Part shown: piece after piece, positions 15,535 through 23,697 of the stretch | Layout of the letters: every line of letters starts with the position of its first letter | How positions within the stretch are numbered: position 1 is the stretch's first letter | Assembly: GCF_000473265.1 (NCBI RefSeq) | Contig: NZ_KI421511.1 | Location: 4,067,560 to 4,131,559 of the forward strand | Origin: Amycolatopsis thermoflava N1165 | Lineage (GTDB): Bacteria; Actinomycetota; Actinomycetes; Mycobacteriales; Pseudonocardiaceae | Direction: 5' to 3' | DNA length: 64,000 bases | The notes under the pieces: generated by a model | What the model saw: only the letters and a program-made list of their open reading frames with translations | Database searches by the model: none | Told to the model about the DNA's origin: nothing | Made by a program: the position numbers and the translations under genes

Positions 15535-17109
15535 TTACTTGATCCGCTCGTAGGCGGGCAGGGTCAGGAAGTCGACGAACTCGTCGGCGAGCGCGACCTC
15601 CTCGAAGATCTCGACCGCCGGGGCGAGCAGGTCGGCCGGGACCTGGCCGTCGAGCTCCTTGCGCACGTCGTCCAGCACCGACTTGACCAGGTCGCGGGTG
15701 ACCTTCTGGCCGTTGTCGAGCTGGGTGCCGTTCTGCACCCACTGCCAGATCTGCGAGCGCGAGATCTCCGCGGTCGCGGCGTCCTCCATCAGGTTGTGGA
15801 TGCCCGCCGCGCCGTTGCCGCCCAGCCACGACGCGATGTAGCGGACGCCGACGTCGACCGCGCCACGCAGGCCGGCCTCGGTCGCGCCGCCCTCGGTGCT
15901 CGCGACGTCGAGGAGCTGGTCGGCGGTCACCGACACGTCCTCACGCAGCCGGTCGAGCTGGTTCGGCTTGTCGCCGAGGACCTTGTCGAACTCCTCCTTG
16001 CACAGCTCGACCATGCCCGGGTGCGCGACCCACGAGCCGTCGAAGCCGTCATTGGCCTCGCGGGCCTTGTCGGCGTGGACCTTCTTCGAGGCGTTCTCGT
16101 TGACCTCGGGGTCCTTGCTCGGGATGAACGCGGCCATGCCGCCGATCGCGAACGCGCCGCGCTTGTGGCAGGTGCGCACCAGCAGCTCGGTGTAGGCGCG
16201 CATGAACGGCGCGGTCATGGTGACGCTGTTGCGGTCCGGCAGCACGAACTTCTCGCCCGCGTCGCGGAAGTACTTGATGACGCTGAACAGGTAGTCCCAG
16301 CGGCCCGCGTTGAGGCCGGAGGCGTGCTCGCGCAGCTCGTAGAGGATCTCCTCCATCTCGAACGCGGCCGGGATGGTCTCGATCAGGACGGTGGCGCGGA
16401 CGGTGCCGTGCTCGATGCCCAGGGTCTTCTCCGCGTGGGTGAAGACGTCGTTCCACAGCCGGGCCTCGAGGTGGCTCTCCATCTTCGGCAGGTAGAAGTA
16501 CGGGCCCTTGCCGCGCTCGAGCAGCTCCTTCGCGTTGTGGAAGAAGTAGAGCCCGAAGTCGACCAGCGCGCCGACACCCTTGCGGCCGCCGAAGGTCAGG
16601 TTGTGCTCGTCGAGGTGCCAGCCGCGCGGGCGGACCACGATGGTCGCCAGCTCGATGTCCTTGCGCAGCTCGTAGTGCTTGCCGTTGGAGTCGAGCTCGA
16701 TGGTGCCGCGGATCGCGTCGTACAGGTTGACCTGGCCGCCGACGACGTTGTGCCAGTGCGGGGTGTTGGCGTCCTCGAAGTCGGCCAGCCACACCTTGGC
16801 GCCCGAATTGAGGGCGTTGATCGTCATCTTGCGGTCGGTCGGGCCGGTGATCTCCACGCGGCGGTCGCGCAGGGCGGGCGGCGCCTCGGCCACTCGCCAG
16901 TCGCCCTCGCGGATCTCCTTGGTCTCGGGGAGGAAGTCCAGGCGCCCGGTGCGCTTGGCCTCCTCGCGCCGCTTCGCGCGGGCGGCGAGCAGCTCGTCAC
17001 GGCGAGCCGCGAAGTTCTCGTGCAGCCCGGCCAGGAAGTCCAGCGCTTCCCGGGTCAGGATCTCGTCGCCTCGCTCGACGGAGCCACCGAGCACCTGGAC
17101 GTCAGCCAT
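15535..17109 (-). CDS. aceB: Malate synthase A
   Basis: The 524-residue protein condenses glyoxylate with acetyl-CoA to malate. Motifs include INALNSGAKVWLADFEDANT near residue 100, RPRGWHLDEHN, GPYFYLPKMESH and MTAPFMRAYTELLVRTCHKRG with GGMAAFIPSKDP. Length matches the A form (about 530). ATG 17109 is preferred over upstream TTG because GGGAG lies before it. No isocitrate lyase is nearby. In this setting the glyoxylate comes from allantoin breakdown, closing purine carbon into the TCA cycle. It is divergent from an IclR regulator with a repeated element in the gap. Confidence 0.95.
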   Translation of the reverse strand: MADVQVLGGSVERGDEILTREALDFLAGLHENFAARRDELLAARAKRREEAKRTGRLDFLPETKEIREGDWRVAEAPPALRDRRVEITGPTDRKMTINALNSGAKVWLADFEDANTPHWHNVVGGQVNLYDAIRGTIELDSNGKHYELRKDIELATIVVRPRGWHLDEHNLTFGGRKGVGALVDFGLYFFHNAKELLERGKGPYFYLPKMESHLEARLWNDVFTHAEKTLGIEHGTVRATVLIETIPAAFEMEEILYELREHASGLNAGRWDYLFSVIKYFRDAGEKFVLPDRNSVTMTAPFMRAYTELLVRTCHKRGAFAIGGMAAFIPSKDPEVNENASKKVHADKAREANDGFDGSWVAHPGMVELCKEEFDKVLGDKPNQLDRLREDVSVTADQLLDVASTEGGATEAGLRGAVDVGVRYIASWLGGNGAAGIHNLMEDAATAEISRSQIWQWVQNGTQLDNGQKVTRDLVKSVLDDVRKELDGQVPADLLAPAVEIFEEVALADEFVDFLTLPAYERIK

Positions 17110-17142
17110 GCGGAACACTCCCAAGAAGACTTGCGGTTCGGT

Positions 17143-17178
17143 TTTTTACATCCCGGACTATAGTTTCTACATAGCGGA
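17143..17178. promoter_or_regulatory. Paired 21-bp-phased operator between aceB and iclR
   Basis: TTTTTACATCCCGGA (17143-17157) and TTTCTACATAGCGGA (17164-17178) are direct copies offset by exactly 21 bp, two helical turns. TATAGT (17159-17164) lies between them and is the likely -10 of the iclR gene. Each copy is also a weak TTC-N9-GAA type dyad, which suits IclR-family binding. The layout suggests glyoxylate-relieved repression of aceB and autoregulation. Confidence 0.6.
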
Positions 17179-17199
17179 AGCTCAATGTGAGGAGTCGCG

Positions 17200-17967
17200 G
17201 TGGCCGAGGAGAAGGCAGGACGAGACGGCGGGGTCCAGTCGCTGCGTCGCGCGTTCGAGCTGCTCGAGCGGCTGGCTGACACCGGTGGCGAGGCCAGCCT
17301 GTCCGAGCTGGCGGCCACGTCCGGCCTGCCGATGCCGACGATCCACCGCCTGATCCGCACGCTCGTGCAGCTCGGCTACGTGAGGCAGAACACGAACCGG
17401 AAGTACGCGCTGGGGGCGCGGCTGATCCGGCTCGGCGAGAACGCGAGCATGCAGTTCGGCGCGTGGGCGCGTCCGCTGCTGGCGGAACTGGTGGAGGCGA
17501 CCGGCGAGACGGCGAACCTGGCGGTGCTGGAGCGCGACGAGGTGGTGTACGTGTCGCAGGTGCCGTCGAAGCACTCGATGCGGATGTTCACCGAGGTCGG
17601 GCGGCGGGTGCTGCCCCACGGGACGGGCGTCGGGAAGGCCATCCTGTCGCAGCTGCCCGCCGAGGACGTCCGCGCGTTGCTGGACCGCACGGGCATGCCC
17701 GCGTACACCGACCACACCTTCACGGACCCCGACGAGCTGCTGGCGCACCTCGCCCAGGTGGCGGCGCAGGGCTACGCCGTCGACGAGAGCGAGCAGGAAT
17801 TGGGAGTGCGGTGCATCGCGGTCCCGCTCACCGGGACACCGGCTCCCGCGGCGGTCTCGGTGTCCGGCCCCTCCGGCCGGCTGACACGCGAGGCGGTCTC
17901 GCGGATCGCCCCGCTGGTCCAGGCGACCGCGGCGACGTTGTCGACGCACCTCGCGGAGAGCGCCTGA
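17200..17967 (+). CDS. IclR-family regulator (AllR/IclR-like)
   Basis: A 255-residue regulator. Residues 10-75 are the winged HTH (SLRRAFELLERLAD, then LSELAATSGLPMPTIHRLIRTL). The C-terminal IclR effector domain runs from about residue 85, with YVSQVPSKHSMR, GRRVLPHGTGVGKAILSQLP and the late ELGVRCIAVPL strand carrying the Cys found in small-molecule-binding members. GTG 17200 follows GTGAGGAG. Being divergent from aceB and near allantoin genes, it is most likely a glyoxylate/allantoate-responsive repressor of the AllR type. Its TGA abuts the stop of the convergent lipoprotein gene. Confidence 0.88.
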   Translation: MAEEKAGRDGGVQSLRRAFELLERLADTGGEASLSELAATSGLPMPTIHRLIRTLVQLGYVRQNTNRKYALGARLIRLGENASMQFGAWARPLLAELVEATGETANLAVLERDEVVYVSQVPSKHSMRMFTEVGRRVLPHGTGVGKAILSQLPAEDVRALLDRTGMPAYTDHTFTDPDELLAHLAQVAAQGYAVDESEQELGVRCIAVPLTGTPAPAAVSVSGPSGRLTREAVSRIAPLVQATAATLSTHLAESA

Positions 17968-18291
17968 TCAGCCGAACCAGGGGTTTTCGAGGGGCTGGTC
18001 GTCGACCTGGATGTGGTAGTCGGCGCCGCCGTTCGCGACTGCGGTGACCGTCGCGGTGACCCCGTAGCGCTTGCCCCCGACGGTGAGCACGCAGCGAGCG
18101 GTCTTACCCGGCTGCGCGGTCAGCGGATCCGGGCAATCGACCGCCTCGGGCCGGTGCCCGACCATGCTGAGGACCGTGTCGGAAATCCCCTGCTCGACGG
18201 TCTCCTGACTGAGCGAACGGGTCGTCCCGACGGTGACTGTGCAGCCGGCGAGCAGCAGGGCGGAGCAGACGACGAGCGCGGCGCGGAACAT
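17968..18291 (-). CDS. DUF4333-like lipoprotein
   Basis: A 107-residue lipoprotein: MFRAALVVCSALLLAGCTV gives a signal peptide with lipobox LAGC, lipidated at Cys17. The mature part contains SQETVEQGISDTVLSMVGHRP, the DCPDPL and ARCVLTVGGKRYGVTVT-like pattern (here with TATVTAV) of DUF4333 domains common in mycobacteria and relatives. The two mature Cys residues may form a disulfide. Function unknown. Its TGA is directly adjacent to the iclR stop, both encoded in the palindrome TGATCA (17965-17970). Confidence 0.8.
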   Translation of the reverse strand: MFRAALVVCSALLLAGCTVTVGTTRSLSQETVEQGISDTVLSMVGHRPEAVDCPDPLTAQPGKTARCVLTVGGKRYGVTATVTAVANGGADYHIQVDDQPLENPWFG

Positions 18292-18314
18292 TGCGAGAAC
18301 CCCCAGGAAGTGAA

Positions 18315-18345
18315 AGAGCGCGCCGCCTCCCCAGCGACGCGCCCT
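18315..18345 (-). terminator. Terminator of the type VII substrate-like operon
   Basis: Read on the minus strand, AGGGCGCGTCGC pairs with GCGGCGCGCTCT (12 bp with two G-U pairs, 7-base loop) and is followed by TTTCACTT. It lies 49 bp after the last gene of the 18394-22107 operon, before the lipoprotein gene. Confidence 0.75.
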
Positions 18346-18393
18346 CACATCCTGCACTGCTCTGACCTGGCTTGCACAGCGTTCCCGATCTTC

Positions 18394-19176
18394 TCACCCG
18401 ATCAGGGGGATGCGGTCGAGGATGTCGCAGCGGAGGTCGAGCGCCGCGACCAGTTCGGCGGGATCGCGGTGGTCGCGGATCCGGTCGAGGGCGTCGACGC
18501 GGTCGGCGAACAGCGTGAACCCGCGGAACCGGCGCGCATCGGTGAGCAGGAACTCCGCCAGCGCCGGAGTGATCACGTGGGCGAGGAACCGCTCGTCCGG
18601 CCCGTTGACGTCGAACCGGTCGTCGAAGGCCGGGTGGCCGGTGCGGAAGTCGCCCTGCCCGACGGCCGCGTTGATCTTGCTGACCATTCCCACCGTCTGC
18701 CGCACGTACACCGGCGGGCACGGCGCGGGCGTGCGCACCCAGATGCAGAGTTCGGTGGTGATCTGGTGCATGTAGAAGATTTCGAGCGTCGCGGCGACGA
18801 ACGGGCGGCCGCGGTGGGTGCCGGTGATGATGTCGTGAGCGCTTCGCGCGTGCGGGGGCCGGATGAAGTGCTGTTCCAGCGGCCCCGGCGCCTTGGCCTG
18901 GAAGCCGGACCGCCATACCGGCTGGTTCGGCCGCCAGAACTGGCTCTGCTCCGGGCTCCAGAACTGCTCGTACTGCCGGTTGTAGGCCTCGGCCAACGAA
19001 TCGTCGCGCTCGACGTACGTCCACCCCCGCCGCGGCAACTCCTCCCGCAACTTGGCGAGCGTGACCGCCGCGGCGGCGCCCTGCCTGCGGTTGAACCACA
19101 CGATCAGCCAGGTGATCAGCCCCATGAAGAGCACCGACCCGCCGACCGCGATCGCGACGACCGCTCCCGCGCTCAC
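18394..19176 (-). CDS. Membrane-anchored protein of unknown function
   Basis: A 260-residue protein with one N-terminal transmembrane helix (residues about 5-27, AVGGSVLFMGLITWLIVWF) and a cytoplasmic or external soluble domain. A segment around residues 45-110 is rich in aromatic residues (QFWSPEQSQFWRP). The region IITGTHRGRPFVAATLEIFY resembles an immunoglobulin-binding or DUF3137-like beta strand pattern but I cannot assign a family. It is the last gene of a coupled operon with YbaB-like and type VII secretion substrate-like genes, overlapping the YbaB-like gene by four bases. A role connected with the secreted partners is inferred from context only. Confidence 0.6.
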   Translation of the reverse strand: MSAGAVVAIAVGGSVLFMGLITWLIVWFNRRQGAAAAVTLAKLREELPRRGWTYVERDDSLAEAYNRQYEQFWSPEQSQFWRPNQPVWRSGFQAKAPGPLEQHFIRPPHARSAHDIITGTHRGRPFVAATLEIFYMHQITTELCIWVRTPAPCPPVYVRQTVGMVSKINAAVGQGDFRTGHPAFDDRFDVNGPDERFLAHVITPALAEFLLTDARRFRGFTLFADRVDALDRIRDHRDPAELVAALDLRCDILDRIPLIG

Positions 19177-19772
19177 CGGCTCGAACCGTCCGCGAACAGG
19201 TCGGTCTCCTCGAACGGCTCGTCGTCCTGCGCGGGCGGCCGCCGGTGCGCCGCGGGCGCACGAGGCGGCACCGGCGTCGGGGCGGGAGGCGGTGGCGGCG
19301 GAACAGCCGGGCGCTCCTCGAAGAGCTGGTCGGCGGTCTCCAGCGGTTCCTCTTCGCGAGGTGGGACGAACACGGGAGCCGGACCGGGGTGTTTCGGCCG
19401 CTGGTCGCCGAACGTGTTCTCGTCCGCGTCGAGCACGCGGTCCAGCAGCTCGGTGTCGCCGAGGCCCCGGCGCACGACCTCGGCCTGCTGCCTGGCCGCG
19501 GCGGCCCGCGCGACCGCGAGGGTGTGCATCACCGCCGCGGACAGCGCGGCCGGCGGCAGGTCGCGGACGCGTTCGCCGAAGGTCACCGCCTTGACCTCGC
19601 CGCCCGCGCCCGCGACGACCCGGACGGCGCCGTCCGGCGAGACCGCCTCCGCGGTCACGTCCTTCAGTTCCCCGGCCATCTGCTCGTAGGCCTGGGCGCG
19701 GCGGCGGTTGTCGGCCGCCGCGGTGTCGATGGCCTCGATCCGGCGCAGCAACTGCTGGGCGAACTCGCTCAC
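19173..19772 (-). CDS. YbaB/EbfC-like protein with proline-rich tail
   Basis: Residues 1-110 form a YbaB/EbfC-type helix-strand-helix domain: RRIEAIDTAAADNRRRAQAY, then VSPDGAVRVVAGAGGEVKAV and an alanine-rich second helix. Residues 120-199 are low-complexity, acidic and proline-rich (PPPPPPAPTPVPP). Classical YbaB is about 100 residues, so this is an extended form typical of type VII secretion-associated operons in actinobacteria. It overlaps neighbours by four bases on both sides. It may bind DNA or act as a helical-hairpin partner; the sequence does not decide. Confidence 0.72.
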   Translation of the reverse strand: MSEFAQQLLRRIEAIDTAAADNRRRAQAYEQMAGELKDVTAEAVSPDGAVRVVAGAGGEVKAVTFGERVRDLPPAALSAAVMHTLAVARAAAARQQAEVVRRGLGDTELLDRVLDADENTFGDQRPKHPGPAPVFVPPREEEPLETADQLFEERPAVPPPPPPAPTPVPPRAPAAHRRPPAQDDEPFEETDLFADGSSR

Positions 19773-20260
19773 CGCGTCTCCTCCGGGCGGATGGTCGACA
19801 GGAATTCGTGGAAGTCGCCGACGACCTGGTCGAACTGCTCGGCGAGCGAGCTCAGCACGATCTGCAGCACGGCGTACCGGCTCGGCTCACGGGTGTCGCG
19901 GATGCCGAGGAACACCTGGAGCTGCACCACCTGCTCGGGCTTGCCGTTCAGCATCAGGGACAGGCGCACGGCCTGTGTCAGGCCGGGGCCGCCCGCGGAC
20001 CCGGCCTCCTTGCGCCTGCCGAGCTGGGCGTCCGGCGCGCCGCGGCGCAGCCGGTCCAGCGCCGCGTCGGCGAGTTCGGTCAGCGACACGTCGCGGGGGT
20101 GCAGCTCGCCGCTGATCGTGATGTTCGGGGTGAACCCCTTGACCGCGGGCGGGCGCAGGGCCACGAACGCGGCCTCGTCGGCCTTGACCTCGGCCGGTCG
20201 CACCGACTGCCAGCCCTCGGGCAGCGAGAACTGGATCGGCACCGGAATGGTGGCTACCAC
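19769..20260 (-). CDS. LpqN/DUF1795-like protein
   Basis: A 163-residue protein without signal peptide. It starts IPVPIQFSLPEGWQSV and contains EAAFVALRPPAVKGFTPNIT, then a helix ELADAALDRL and a strand QLQVFLGI; this arrangement resembles the LpqN/PsbP-like fold of mycobacterial proteins. It ends in FHEFLSTIRPEE. The start is GTG 20260 after GGAGAC. It is coupled to the YbaB-like gene by a four-base overlap and lies 18 bp after the large substrate-like gene. It may be a chaperone or partner for that protein; this is inference from gene order. Confidence 0.6.
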   Translation of the reverse strand: MVATIPVPIQFSLPEGWQSVRPAEVKADEAAFVALRPPAVKGFTPNITISGELHPRDVSLTELADAALDRLRRGAPDAQLGRRKEAGSAGGPGLTQAVRLSLMLNGKPEQVVQLQVFLGIRDTREPSRYAVLQIVLSSLAEQFDQVVGDFHEFLSTIRPEETR

Positions 20261-20278
20261 GATGTCTCCGTCTCCGTC

Positions 20279-21589
20279 CTAGAACAGGAAGTCCGCGACC
20301 GCGTCCGCGGCGTTGGCCAGCCCGTGCCCGACGTCCGTCGCGATGTCGGCAACGTCGTCGGCCACGTCCGTCACAGTGTCCACGACCTCCTGCGGGTCGA
20401 TCGCGATGTCGAACCCGACGTCCGCGCCGATGCCCAAGGTCAGGCCGAGCGACGCGCTCAGGTGGAACTTGCCGTCGTCGCCCATCCCGATCTGGCCGTC
20501 CGCGTGCGCACCGACCCCGGCCGAGAGCCCGCCGTGAACGCCCGCGCTGAGGCCAGCCCCCTCGGCGCTCGCCGCGACACCGGCCCGGACGCCGGCAGAG
20601 CCTCCCAGGCTGCCCCGGACACCGGTCAGGCTCGCGCTTCCCTCGGCCTCGGCCCGCACTCCAACGGAGGCTTCCGCGTGCCCGGAAGCGCCGGCGTGCT
20701 CCCCGAGCTTGACCTGTCCCTCTGCCGACCCCTTGGCCAGCCACGCCTCGGCGTTCGCCGCCGCGGTCACACCGAGGGCGTTGACGCTTCCGGACACGCC
20801 GGCGCTGGCGCCGAAGAGCGAGCCCTCGAGCTTCCCCGATCCCGACAGCGCACCGGCGCCGAAAGAGCCGTCCAGGCTCCCGCCCACCAGCTCCCCGCTC
20901 GCGGAGGCGCTGAAGGTCTCGTCCGAGAGGTCGAAGCCGAGCGCTTCGAGGGTCTCGTCGATCCGGTCGCTGAGCATCCCGTCGGACTGGGAGCCCCACT
21001 CGAACCCCTTCTGCCTCCCGGGTTCGTGGCTCTTCTCGCCGAGCTCCTTGCGGTACCCGCCGTCGCCGTCGGGCTCGAAACCGAAGGCCGCCGCGACGGA
21101 ATCGCCGATCTGGCTCACGTGGGCGCGGGCGAAGTCGAGCACCGACTGGGCTTCCCTCGCCAGGGCCTCGCCGGGGTCCTGGAACGGGGCGAGAGCCTGA
21201 CCGACGGCCTGAGCCTGCGCGGCCTGGGCGTCGTACTGGGTGGCTGCCGCGCGGGAGGCGGCCTGCGCCTCGGTGTACATCTCGATGGCGCGCTGCGCTT
21301 CGGACTGCGCCCAGGTCAGCGCGTCGCCGAAGTCCGCGAGCGCCTGACCGCCCTGGCCGAGGAGCGCCGCGGTCTCGATCCACTTGGGCGGCTCCGCGCC
21401 GAACGCCTCCCGGAAGGCATCGGCGGCCGCACCGCTCCACTGCGCGGGGGCGATCCCGGCGAGCCCGTCGCCGGTGGTGCCGATCTGCTGGATGCCGGCG
21501 ACCAGGTCGCGCAGGTCGCCTGCGATCAGCTCCGGCTCGCCCGGGATCAGCTCCCTGGGGTTGGTCGTCTCACCGAGTCCGGCGGCCAT
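20279..21589 (-). CDS. Large type VII secretion substrate-like protein with Gly/Ala-rich repeats
   Basis: The 436-residue protein opens with LIPGEPELIAGDLRDLVAGI and a WSGAAADAF (WxG) turn near residue 50, matching the putative type VII secretion signal/WXG-like helical region (residues 10-165). Residues about 215-400 are a Gly/Ala/Ser-rich array with alternating polar and hydrophobic residues (SGELVGGSLDGSFGAGAL, AGVHGGLSAGVGAHADG), likely repeated beta strands. It ends in an acidic helix-like DVADDVADIATDVG tract. No recognisable toxin domain is present at the C-terminus. The start overlaps the stop of the preceding gene by one base (TGATG). Confidence 0.7.
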   Translation of the reverse strand: MAAGLGETTNPRELIPGEPELIAGDLRDLVAGIQQIGTTGDGLAGIAPAQWSGAAADAFREAFGAEPPKWIETAALLGQGGQALADFGDALTWAQSEAQRAIEMYTEAQAASRAAATQYDAQAAQAQAVGQALAPFQDPGEALAREAQSVLDFARAHVSQIGDSVAAAFGFEPDGDGGYRKELGEKSHEPGRQKGFEWGSQSDGMLSDRIDETLEALGFDLSDETFSASASGELVGGSLDGSFGAGALSGSGKLEGSLFGASAGVSGSVNALGVTAAANAEAWLAKGSAEGQVKLGEHAGASGHAEASVGVRAEAEGSASLTGVRGSLGGSAGVRAGVAASAEGAGLSAGVHGGLSAGVGAHADGQIGMGDDGKFHLSASLGLTLGIGADVGFDIAIDPQEVVDTVTDVADDVADIATDVGHGLANAADAVADFLF

Positions 21590-22107
21590 CAGTAGGTCCG
21601 CTCGTCGGCGTCGAACTCGGCGGGGTTCAGCCGGCTGGAGATGCTGCCGCCGTCCGGGAACAGCTCGCGCGCGCGTTCCGGGCTCATGATCCCGGCCTGC
21701 TCGACCGGACCACTGGCGGCGCCCTGGAGACCGGCGGCGCTCGCGGGCGCGCTGCCCGTCACGCGAGCACCGGCGAAGCCGCCGCCGACCATGCCGCCGA
21801 GCGGGTCACCGGTCTCGCCGATCAGCTCGCCGATGCCGGCCAGGGACCGGCCGGCGTCGTCGTCCGACTCCAGGTACACGCCTGCCGCGACACGCAGGCT
21901 CTCGCCGTGCTCCTCGGCCTTGGCGCGCAGCTTCTTCAGCTGCGCCTCCATCTCGCGGAGGAAATCGGTCCAGCCCGCCTGCACGCCGGCGTGCCCGTAG
22001 TCGCCGGCCGGTGCGCGGAAGGCCACGCCGGCGACGCCGGACACGACGTCCCCGATGGTGCTCGCCGTCTGCCGCAGTTCGTCCGGGACCGCGCCGAAGC
22101 CGGTCAT
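21589..22107 (-). CDS. EspC/WXG100-like secreted helical-hairpin protein
   Basis: A 172-residue protein whose first ~95 residues form a helix-turn-helix hairpin: VPDELRQTASTIGDVVSGV, a GW turn near residue 45, then FLREMEAQLKKLRAKAEEHG. VYLESDDD supplies a YxxxD-type secretion motif after the second helix. These are the features of ESX-secreted EspC/WXG100-like proteins. The C-terminal 70 residues are Gly/Ala-rich. It is the first gene of a five-gene operon. No ESX core components (EccA-E, MycP) are in the window, so secretion must depend on a system encoded elsewhere. Confidence 0.72.
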   Translation of the reverse strand: MTGFGAVPDELRQTASTIGDVVSGVAGVAFRAPAGDYGHAGVQAGWTDFLREMEAQLKKLRAKAEEHGESLRVAAGVYLESDDDAGRSLAGIGELIGETGDPLGGMVGGGFAGARVTGSAPASAAGLQGAASGPVEQAGIMSPERARELFPDGGSISSRLNPAEFDADERTY

Positions 22108-22128
22108 CGCCCACCCCCAGTCAAGGAA

Positions 22129-22157
22129 AAGGCGCGCCGCTCCCCGCGGCGCGCCTT
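22129..22157 (-). terminator. Intrinsic terminator after ftsY
   Basis: On the minus strand AAGGCGCGCCGC pairs perfectly with GCGGCGCGCCTT around a 5-base loop, followed by TTTTCCTT. It lies 68 bp after the ftsY stop and 21 bp before the start of the type VII substrate-like operon, so it could also act on that operon's leader. Confidence 0.85.
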
Positions 22158-22225
22158 CACAGACTGGCGAAATCCAGCCGACCTTGTACGGCGTTTATGA
22201 TCATCTCACCCGGACGGGTGACGGC

Positions 22226-23605
22226 TCATCCGAGCAGGGCGTCCACGAAGGCGGCCGGCTCGAAGGGCGCCAGGTCGTCCGGCCCTTCGCCCAGTCCGAC
22301 GAGCTTCACGGGCACCCCGAGTTCCCGCTGGACCTGGAACACGATGCCGCCCTTGGCGGTGCCGTCGAGCTTGGTCAGCACGATCCCGGTGACGTTCACG
22401 ACCTCCCGGAACACGCGGGCCTGCATCAGCCCGTTCTGGCCGGTCGTGGCGTCGAGGACCAGCAGCACCTCGTCGACCTTGGCCTGCTTCTCGACGACCC
22501 GCTTGACCTTGCCGAGCTCGTCCATCAAGCCGGTCTTCGTGTGCAGGCGGCCCGCCGTGTCGATCAGCACCGCGTCGACCCCGGCGTCCACGCCCCGCTT
22601 GACCGCGTCGAACGCCACGGACGCCGGGTCGGCGCCCTCCTTGCCGCGCACGACCTCGGCCCCGACCCGCTCCGACCAGGTCTGCAGCTGCTCGGCCGCC
22701 GCCGCGCGGAAGGTGTCCGCGGCGCCCAGCAGCACCTCGCTGCCCTGCGCGACCAGCACCCGCGCGAGCTTGCCCGTCGTCGTGGTCTTGCCGGTGCCGT
22801 TGACACCCGCGACCAGCACGACGGCCGGCTGCTTCGTCCCGTCCACGGTGTGCGCGAGCGCCCGCACCGAGCGGTCCCAGTCCGGGTGCAGCGCGTTGGT
22901 CAGCACGGTCTTGAGCACCGTGCGCGCCTCCGCGGACGTCCGCACCGCCCGCGCGGTCAACTCGGTCCGCAGCGTCTCCACGATCTCCGTCGTCGTGGCC
23001 GCTCCGAGGTCCGCCATCAGCAGGGTGTCCTCGACGTCCTGCCACGAGTCCTCGTCCAGGTCACCGGCGCCGAGCAGGCCGAGCAGGCTCTGCCCGAACA
23101 TCGACCGGGACTTCGACAGCCGCCCGCGCAGCCGCTCGATCCGCCCGGAGACCGGCTCCGGCTCCTCGACCGCGACCGCGACCTTCTCCGGCTCACGCGC
23201 GGCAGGTACCTCGGGCGTCGCAGGCACCTCGGGTGTGGCCGGGACCTGCGCCGGCGGCGCGGGCGCCTCGGCCTCCGGGAGGCCCACGTCGACGATGCCC
23301 CGGCGGGGCGAGTCGCGGGGCACGGAGGCGTCGTCGCCGACACCCGGCTGCCCGTCCACCTCGGTGCGCTCACCCGCGGGGTGCTCGGGCGGTTCGGCCG
23401 TCTCCGTCTTCTGACCACCAGGCGCCAGGGCGATGCCGCCGCCGGCCTGGTAGTTCCCGCCTCTCGGGGGCTTGGTCTCCCGCTCCGGCTCCGCCTCGGT
23501 CAGGCTGATCCGCCGCCTGCGGGCGAAGACCAGACCGGTGATGAGGAGGATCGCCAGCAGGACGACGACCACCAGGATGATCCAGAACCAGAGGTTTTCC
23601 GCCAC
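22226..23605 (-). CDS. ftsY: Signal recognition particle receptor FtsY
   Basis: A 459-residue SRP-receptor GTPase that docks ribosome-SRP complexes at the membrane. An N-terminal transmembrane helix (residues 5-28, rich in Val/Leu/Ile) precedes an acidic, Pro-rich linker to about residue 130; this anchor is usual in actinobacterial FtsY. The NG domain follows with GVNGTGKTTTTGKLA (G1), DTAGRLHTKTGLM and TKLDGTAKGG (G4). The GTG start lies inside the palindrome GCCACGTGGC. It is divergent from anmK. In many actinobacteria ftsY directly follows smc; here 6.5 kb of other genes separates them. Confidence 0.96.
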   Translation of the reverse strand: MAENLWFWIILVVVVLLAILLITGLVFARRRRISLTEAEPERETKPPRGGNYQAGGGIALAPGGQKTETAEPPEHPAGERTEVDGQPGVGDDASVPRDSPRRGIVDVGLPEAEAPAPPAQVPATPEVPATPEVPAAREPEKVAVAVEEPEPVSGRIERLRGRLSKSRSMFGQSLLGLLGAGDLDEDSWQDVEDTLLMADLGAATTTEIVETLRTELTARAVRTSAEARTVLKTVLTNALHPDWDRSVRALAHTVDGTKQPAVVLVAGVNGTGKTTTTGKLARVLVAQGSEVLLGAADTFRAAAAEQLQTWSERVGAEVVRGKEGADPASVAFDAVKRGVDAGVDAVLIDTAGRLHTKTGLMDELGKVKRVVEKQAKVDEVLLVLDATTGQNGLMQARVFREVVNVTGIVLTKLDGTAKGGIVFQVQRELGVPVKLVGLGEGPDDLAPFEPAAFVDALLG

Positions 23606-23697
23606 GTGGCCATCCTCGCATCTGCTGGTTGACCGGGCAGGACACCCCTCGCGGACAAAAACTCACCGGATGCCTTGCGCTCCGGTCAAAAAAGGAC

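Noticed and set aside
16679-17353. Rightward open frame antisense to aceB and into iclR
   Set aside because: Ser/Arg-rich, no domain; malate synthase and IclR on proper frames are intact.
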